The notes beneath the pieces are model-generated. The model was not told the DNA's origin, made no database searches, and saw nothing but the letters and a program-made list of their open reading frames with translations. A stretch of 64,000 nucleotides of DNA from Mesorhizobium loti. GTDB taxonomy: Bacteria; Pseudomonadota; Alphaproteobacteria; Rhizobiales; Rhizobiaceae. Location of the stretch: contig AP017605.1 in assembly GCA_002356515.1 (NCBI GenBank), positions 7,239,020 through 7,303,019 on the forward strand. The letters are read 5' to 3'. Of the stretch, positions 59,828 through 64,000 are shown one piece after another. Each line of letters opens with the position of its first letter. Within the stretch, counting starts at the first letter, position 1. A program made the translations under genes and the position numbers.

Positions 59828-60913
59828 TCAGCTGTGAGGCTTGGCTGACAAGTCGCTCGCCGCGAGCGCTGTGGCGTGGTCATTCTCAGGCTGCTTGTCG
59901 TCGGGGCGAAGTGTGAACTCGACCAGCACCGGCAGATGGTCTGAGCCGGTATCCTCCAGCCGCGTCGAAGACAGGATCGTCAACCCGCCCTTGCTGAACA
60001 CCTGGTCGATCGGCAGGCCCGCATAGCGGCGCAGGACATCGGGCAGTGTCCGGTGGATCCAGGTCGGCCCGGCCGAGGGCATGAGCGTCAGCCCGCCGAG
60101 CGCCGCGACCCGCCGCACCGCCGCGCTCCACGGCACGGCGTTGCAATCGCCGGCCATGATCGCGGTCTCGCCAAGCCCGGCCAATGTCTGCGCCAGTTCG
60201 CCGATCTGCCAGTATTGCTCCTTCGGCCACGGCCAGCTCAGATGGATCGCGGCGACATCGACGCCGATGCCGCCGAAGTCGACGGTGGCGGTTGCCATCG
60301 CACCGCGCGGCTCGCAGCGCGGTGCCGTGCCTGCCACGAAGGGCCTGCGCGACAGCAACGCCACCCCGAACATGCCGTTCGGATAGGGACAGAGGATACG
60401 GTAGGGGTAGGCGCTGGTGATGGTGCCAAGCTCGGTCGTCCACATCTCCGACACCTCATCGAGGGTGATCACGTCCGGGTTGGTGCGGCCGATCAGGGAG
60501 AGAACTTTCTTCGGTGTCGGGTTGTTGAAGCGCAAATTCATCTGCAGCAGGCTGTACACAGCCTGATCGGCGGGCTTGGCGACCGCCGGCTGCGGCCAAA
60601 GCCTGGGCAGGGCGCTTGCTGTCGTGGCCAGGCAGGCGATGGCAAAGACCAGCCCCGCTGCGGCCTGCAGCCGAAACGAGCTGGCAAGCAGCGGCAGCGC
60701 CAGGAGCGCCATAAGCAAGCTGAAGTGCATGCGGAAATGCGAGAAGGAATCGAAAGCCGGATGCAGCGTGCCGAAGAACCCGGCCAACAGCGCGGCCGAC
60801 AGAGCCGTCATCGCCAGGAATGCCAACCCAGCCGTCATATTCAAGCGCGCGCCTGTTGTCATTGAGGTCGTGTCTGCCGAATGCCGCCTGCGTTCGATCT
60901 GCTTATCGGCCAA
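59828..60913 (-). CDS. Membrane-anchored endonuclease/exonuclease/phosphatase-fold protein
   Basis: 361 aa. Up to three N-terminal hydrophobic segments (about residues 27-52, 62-80 and 82-100) anchor it; the C-terminal domain faces the periplasm or cytoplasm. EEP motifs: LLQMNLRFNN, DVITLDEVSEMWTTEL (metal-binding Glu), HLSWPWPKEQYWQI, IMAGDCNAVPWS (the D-N pair) and the final GSDHLPVLVEF (catalytic Asp-His). It may be a nuclease, sphingomyelinase or phosphodiesterase. The start ATG 60913 gives a 17-residue polar leader; starts further in are possible. Confidence 0.85.
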   Translation of the reverse strand: MADKQIERRRHSADTTSMTTGARLNMTAGLAFLAMTALSAALLAGFFGTLHPAFDSFSHFRMHFSLLMALLALPLLASSFRLQAAAGLVFAIACLATTASALPRLWPQPAVAKPADQAVYSLLQMNLRFNNPTPKKVLSLIGRTNPDVITLDEVSEMWTTELGTITSAYPYRILCPYPNGMFGVALLSRRPFVAGTAPRCEPRGAMATATVDFGGIGVDVAAIHLSWPWPKEQYWQIGELAQTLAGLGETAIMAGDCNAVPWSAAVRRVAALGGLTLMPSAGPTWIHRTLPDVLRRYAGLPIDQVFSKGGLTILSSTRLEDTGSDHLPVLVEFTLRPDDKQPENDHATALAASDLSAKPHS

Positions 60914-60964
60914 ATTGCGGCTTGAGCAAGACGGCGAATTGCCTCGCCGAGGCCAGGCGGCCGC

Positions 60965-62470
60965 CTACTGGAACGCCGTCTCCGAAAAGCTCCGGAGCTT
61001 GCGCGAATGCAGCCGCTCCATCGGCATCTCGGCCAGCTTCTCCATCGCCCTGATGCCGATGGTCAGGTGCTGCGCCACCTGCCGCTTGTAGAACTCGGTC
61101 GCCATGCCAGGCAGTTTCAACTCGCCATGCAGCGGTTTGTCGGAAACGCACAGCAGCGTGCCGTAGGGCACGCGGAAGCGGAAGCCATTGGCGGCGATCG
61201 TCGCCGATTCCATGTCGAGCGCGATGGCGCGGGACTGTGACAGGCGCTGCACCGGTCCGCGCTGGTCGCGCAATTCCCAGTTGCGGTTGTCGATGGTGGC
61301 CACCGTGCCGGTACGCATGATGCGCTTCAGATCGTAGCCGGACAGGCCGGTGACTTCGGCGACCGCTTCCTGCAGCGCAACCTGGATTTCCGCCAGCGGC
61401 GGGATCGGCACCCAGACTGGAAGATCGTCGTCCAGCACATGGTCCTCACGCACATAGGCATGCGCCAGCACATAGTCGCCGAGCGCCTGGGTGTTGCGCA
61501 GCCCGGCGCAATGGCCAAGCATCACCCAGGCATGCGGCCTCAGCACGGCGATATGGTCGGTGATCGTCTTGGCGTTGGAAGGGCCCACACCGATGTTGAC
61601 CATGGTGATGCCGCCATGGTTCGGCTTTTTCAGATGATAGGCCGGCATCTGCGGCAGACGCTGCGGTCCAACACCTTCGCTGGGCGTGCTCTGTCCGGCC
61701 TTGGTCACGACATTACCCGGTTCGACGAATTCAGCGTAACCGCCGCCGCCCTTCTCCATCAGGTCGCGGGCGCGGGCGACGAACTCGTCGATGTAGAACT
61801 GATAGTTGGTGAACAGCACGAAGTTCTGGAAATGCTGCGGGCTGGTGGCGGTGTAATGGGTCATGCGGTGCAGCGAATAGTCGATGCGCTGCGCCGTGAA
61901 CGGCGCCAGCGGTCTTGGTTCGCCGAAGGCCACTTCGAACGTGCCATTGGCGATCTGGTCGTCGGTGCCGTCGAGATCCGGCACGTCGAACAGGTCGCGG
62001 ATCGGCCGCTTGATGCGCTCCGCGGCGGCCCCGTCGACGTAAGCTCCCTCCAGGAAGGCGAAATGCAGCGGAATGGGCGTGGTCGATTCCGAAACCGTGA
62101 CCGCGACACCGTGGTTGCGCATGATCAGGCGCAGCTGTTCGATAAGGTACCGCTCGAAGAGCCGCGGCTGCGTGATCGTGGTGGCGAAATGGCCGGGCGT
62201 CGGCATATGGCCATAGGCCTGGCGCGAGTCGACCTGGGTGAACGAACTCGTGGTGACGCCGATCTCGGGATAGAAGGCGCGGTAGCGTTTGCTGCTGTCG
62301 CCGCCGGCCGACGCCAGGGCCGCGAAGGCGTCGCGCAGGAACTTGGTGTTGCGGTCGTAAAGCAGCTGCAGCGCCGCAACGGCTTTTTCGGCGCTATCAA
62401 AGCTTTGCCGGCCAAAAGGCTCCGGCATGACGACCGATTCGATGGCTTGGGGATAGATTCGCTTTTCCAT
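60965..62470 (-). CDS. amn: AMP nucleosidase
   Basis: 501 aa cytoplasmic enzyme that hydrolyses AMP to adenine and ribose 5-phosphate in purine homeostasis. The N-terminal domain (MEKRIYPQAIESVVMPEPFGRQSFDSAEKAV) and a C-terminal nucleoside-phosphorylase-type core with VNIGVGPSNAKTITDHIAVLRPHAWVMLGHCAGLR and ALDMESATIAANGFRFRVPYGTLLCVSDKPLHGELK are both present. Length matches. Its 5' end is 74 bases downstream of the two small secreted proteins on the same strand. Confidence 0.93.
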   Translation of the reverse strand: MEKRIYPQAIESVVMPEPFGRQSFDSAEKAVAALQLLYDRNTKFLRDAFAALASAGGDSSKRYRAFYPEIGVTTSSFTQVDSRQAYGHMPTPGHFATTITQPRLFERYLIEQLRLIMRNHGVAVTVSESTTPIPLHFAFLEGAYVDGAAAERIKRPIRDLFDVPDLDGTDDQIANGTFEVAFGEPRPLAPFTAQRIDYSLHRMTHYTATSPQHFQNFVLFTNYQFYIDEFVARARDLMEKGGGGYAEFVEPGNVVTKAGQSTPSEGVGPQRLPQMPAYHLKKPNHGGITMVNIGVGPSNAKTITDHIAVLRPHAWVMLGHCAGLRNTQALGDYVLAHAYVREDHVLDDDLPVWVPIPPLAEIQVALQEAVAEVTGLSGYDLKRIMRTGTVATIDNRNWELRDQRGPVQRLSQSRAIALDMESATIAANGFRFRVPYGTLLCVSDKPLHGELKLPGMATEFYKRQVAQHLTIGIRAMEKLAEMPMERLHSRKLRSFSETAFQ

Positions 62471-62544
62471 GGCTCAATATAGAGACTTGGACGTGCGGTT
62501 GGGAGGGGTGTCGCTGTCGAAGGCGCCCAAAGCGCCATTTTTCT

Positions 62545-62739
62545 TTATCCGCGCTGCAGGCTGACCAGCAGAACGAAACCCACGCCTGAATTCTTCAGGG
62601 CCGGCGCCTCGATCGTCGAGCCGGCGTCGGCGCGCATCATCGGCACGGCCAGAACCGGTGCTGAAAGAGCCACCAGGACGAGCGCAGCCCGCGGCAGGAG
62701 CCGGAGGGTCTGGAGGGTATTGGCGGCGATGCGGGTCAT
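62545..62739 (-). CDS. Small secreted or membrane protein, 64 aa
   Basis: 64 residues: a signal-like N-terminus with RLLPRAALVLVALSAPVLAVP (hydrophobic 14-32), then a short polar stretch (MRADAGSTIEAPALKNSG) and a hydrophobic end VGFVLLVSLQRG. GAGAGAAAAGC lies upstream of the ATG. It follows the 50 aa protein gene by 39 bases, and the pair may be one transcript leading to amn. No family recognised. Confidence 0.5.
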   Translation of the reverse strand: MTRIAANTLQTLRLLPRAALVLVALSAPVLAVPMMRADAGSTIEAPALKNSGVGFVLLVSLQRG

Positions 62740-62778
62740 GGCTTTTGCTTTTCTCTCTGGATCTATGTCTTTGTCGCT

Positions 62779-62931
62779 TCAGCGGCGAAAATGGTTCACG
62801 CAATCGAATTGGCAGGAACTGGCTTGGTCCCAGGGGCGGGGGGAACGGCCCGCTTCAGCGACGAGGATGGCGAAGAACATCCCAAACAGGCTCATCAGCA
62901 GGCAGACGATGGTGAAGCGGCGAGCAAGCAT
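62779..62931 (-). CDS. Tiny exported protein of 50 aa
   Basis: 50 residues. Reads MLARRFTIVCLLMSLFGM then FFAILVAEAGRS, an N-terminal signal or anchor segment (residues 6-25), followed by PRPWDQASSCQFDCVNHF with two cysteines. AAGGAG lies 10 bases before the ATG (start 62931), and the hydrophobic profile and codon use support a real gene. It is shorter than most gene-finding limits and may be missed. Function unknown; a small envelope peptide is a guess. Confidence 0.62.
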   Translation of the reverse strand: MLARRFTIVCLLMSLFGMFFAILVAEAGRSPRPWDQASSCQFDCVNHFRR

Positions 62932-63086
62932 TGGGTCGTGTCTCCTTCAACACGCGAGAGAATGCCCCAACGCCTCTGAACCGGCTCTGATGCCGGCGTT
63001 CATCTGCGGTTCAAATTGATTGACGGGATCTGACCGGGCGGCCGCTGGCTGCGCGGCGACCGGAAACGAGGCAATAGCACCAGGGC

Positions 63087-63191
63087 TATGCATGTCGCCC
63101 AAAAGTGACCTCGGTTTTGGGAAGACCACATGCATAAAGAAAAGATCTAAAGCGCGTCGCATGAATCCGTTTCAACGCGACGCGCTTTAGA
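63087..63191. repeat. Composite palindromic repeat, two hairpins
   Basis: Left part: arms TATGCATGT (63087-63095) and ACATGCATA (63128-63136), with inner arms CCCAAAA/TTTTGGG (63098-63104, 63115-63121). Right part: perfect 15-base arms TCTAAAGCGCGTCGC (63146-63160) and its complement (63177-63191) around a 16-base loop. I recognise this composite as a repeat scattered in Mesorhizobium and Rhizobium genomes. It sits between two minus-strand genes. Confidence 0.82.
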
Positions 63192-63201
63192 CGTGCCGCT
63201 G

Positions 63202-63230
63202 AAACGAAAACGGGGCCCACTGGGCCCCGT
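63202..63230 (-). terminator. Rho-independent terminator of the DUF2147 gene
   Basis: Perfect 9-base stem (63210-63218 and 63222-63230) with a 3-base loop; on the minus strand it is followed by TTTTCGTTT. It is 26 bases past the DUF2147 stop. Confidence 0.85.
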
Positions 63231-63255
63231 CGTCAGGTCACAAGCAAATAGTCGA

Positions 63256-63597
63256 TCAGAGCTTGTGCCAGGTCTGGCTCTTGCAGATCAGTCCGCCGAG
63301 CACGCAACCGCTCATCTTGAGCGAGGTGCCCGCCAATGTCGCCTTGCCGGAATAGGTCTTGTCGTTCGCCGGATCGGTGATGCTGCCGGCATATTTGTTG
63401 TCGCCGGCCGCTTTCAGCGAGCCGATGGTCTTGCCGGCATATTTTCCTGATTTGAGCGTGATGGAAAACGAGCCGCTGCCTGAAATGGCGGCGGTGTCGC
63501 CGGCTTGCGTCTTCCAGTTGCCCTCGATCGGATCGGCCCACGCCGCACCGGCCATGATCAATGTGGCTGCAAGAGCCAGGCTCACTTTTCGAAACAT
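63256..63597 (-). CDS. DUF2147 secreted protein
   Basis: 113 aa. The signal peptide (FRKVSLALAATLIMAGAAWA, cleavage before DPIEGNW) exports it. The mature protein is a small beta-barrel of the DUF2147 family: EGNWKTQAGDTAAI, SGKYAGKTIGSLK, GSITDPANDKTYSGKATLAG and C-terminal SGCVLGGLICKSQTWHKL with two Cys. Family function is unknown (calycin-like fold). GGGAGCAAGAC precedes the ATG at 63597; the earlier in-frame ATG at 63774 gives a poor leader. A dyad at 63649-63666 lies upstream. Confidence 0.87.
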   Translation of the reverse strand: MFRKVSLALAATLIMAGAAWADPIEGNWKTQAGDTAAISGSGSFSITLKSGKYAGKTIGSLKAAGDNKYAGSITDPANDKTYSGKATLAGTSLKMSGCVLGGLICKSQTWHKL

Positions 63598-63648
63598 GTC
63601 TTGCTCCCTTTGGATAGCCGGCCGAATTCTCCGCCTCGCCGGTCTGCC

Positions 63649-63666
63649 GCTTACGCAAACGTAAGC
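63649..63666. promoter_or_regulatory. Dyad GCTTACG-N4-CGTAAGC upstream of DUF2147
   Basis: Perfect 7-base arms around CAAA, 52-69 bases before the DUF2147 ATG. The TTACG-N4-CGTAA layout resembles operators of MerR-type regulators such as LiuR. The regulator is not known. Confidence 0.4.
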
Positions 63667-63822
63667 TAATCCAGCTCCCGACAAAACAAAAGCGGGTGCC
63701 GCAACGGAAGACTTTGGGATTTTGAAAGCACCTGAATCCGCCTTGTCGCGGAGGAAATAGAACGATCGGCGCATCGTGTTTGTTTCCCGTGGTTAGCGGA
63801 GTGTTGATTCCGCCTCCGAAAA

Positions 63823-63844
63823 TTTTCGTCAAATTTGGCGAAAA
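63823..63844. promoter_or_regulatory. 22-base palindrome TTTTCG(T)CAAATTTG(G)CGAAAA
   Basis: Near-perfect dyad with one mismatched pair, in AT-rich intergenic DNA upstream of DUF2147 and facing the window end. Suggests an operator for a dimeric regulator. No T-run or gene context to call it a terminator. Confidence 0.4.
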
Positions 63845-64000
63845 CCAGCCGAATTGCTGGCTTCGTATCCTTAACGAATTTCCGCGTTTACCTCTTGTTT
63901 TAGCTTTGTTTTCCTCAAATTAAGCACGCCATTTAACGACGGATTCAAGCCTCACCGGCATTCTCGAAAGCATCGAAAGAGCGGCCCGGACAAGACAAAC

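Larger units (their letters stand above)
62932..63255. other. Intergenic region holding a composite repeat and a terminator
   Basis: 324 bases between the tiny exported protein and the DUF2147 gene, both on the minus strand. The first 155 bases contain the promoter side of the tiny protein gene; the composite repeat occupies 63087-63191 and the DUF2147 terminator 63202-63230. Nothing coding is seen. Confidence 0.6.
63598..64000. other. Upstream region of DUF2147, no gene seen to the window end
   Basis: About 400 bases, AT-rich towards the end (63800-63960), with no supported gene. It holds the dyad at 63649-63666 and a 22-base palindrome at 63823-63844. The end may include the promoter of a gene beyond the window. 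Confidence 0.5.

Overview
The window is GC-rich chromosomal DNA of an alphaproteobacterium of the order Hyphomicrobiales (Rhizobiales), most likely Mesorhizobium or a close relative. The evidence is the gene content (MucR, FeuP/FeuQ beside the cycHJKL-type cytochrome c maturation genes, DivJ and PleC kinases, DUF5330, DUF1491, DUF2336), a MucR zinc finger of the CLED type known from Mesorhizobium, and several palindromic intergenic repeats of the kind scattered through rhizobial genomes. I see no rRNA, tRNA, CRISPR array, insertion sequence or prophage block. Genes are tightly packed, and many neighbours overlap by 1 to 26 bases.

Layout. 1-3701 (+): the 3' end of a sugar-type ABC transporter (permease cut by the window edge, ATPase) followed by a MocE-like Rieske ferredoxin, a hydroxypyruvate-isomerase-like TIM barrel and a divergent PanB-like protein; this looks like one uncharacterised catabolic cassette. 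3769-12097: housekeeping and stress genes (L,D-transpeptidase, haloacid dehalogenase, branched-chain aminotransferase, Fe/Mn superoxide dismutase, cytochrome c', dihaem cytochrome c, SET-domain protein, LysE exporter, oligopeptidase B). 12211-18891: small secreted SH3-like protein, MucR, SufE, DUF5330, DivJ-like kinase, peptidoglycan-binding protein, DUF1491, DUF2336. 19101-22919: a tiny protein, a split DUF1254/DUF1214 pair, a palindromic repeat and a class A penicillin-binding protein. 23141-31594: a second catabolic locus with a guanidine-modifying (deiminase/DDAH-type) enzyme and an M20 amidohydrolase, divergent from a LysR regulator and a complete polyamine-type ABC importer, then an SDR protein without the usual catalytic lysine.

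31926-42134: an orphan DUF3168 protein, a FeuN-FeuP-FeuQ-like signalling unit, a lipoprotein, ccmI-ccmE-ccmF-ccmH, a convergent ParE/ParD-like toxin-antitoxin pair and a DegP protease. 42500-53355: a second OmpR/EnvZ-type pair, GlnE, an EF-hand protein, PleC and aminopeptidase N; as I recall, Sinorhizobium meliloti has the same order (degP1, two-component pair, glnE, pleC). 53504-63597: EamA transporter, XRE regulator, a uracil-DNA glycosylase missing two Fe-S cysteines, a secreted hypothetical, ETF-ubiquinone oxidoreductase, DUF922 putative protease, a membrane-anchored endonuclease/phosphatase-fold protein, AMP nucleosidase, two tiny secreted proteins (one of 50 residues) and a DUF2147 protein.

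How the genes fit together: much of the window is envelope signalling and cell-cycle control (MucR, DivJ, PleC, FeuPQ and a second two-component pair, plus peptidoglycan enzymes, DegP and cytochrome c maturation), interrupted by two substrate-uptake cassettes that look accessory. The best candidates for undescribed biology are the 1-3701 cassette with its PanB-like enzyme lacking the metal ligands and the 23141-30735 guanidino-compound locus. All family calls come from reading motifs by eye; no database search was run.
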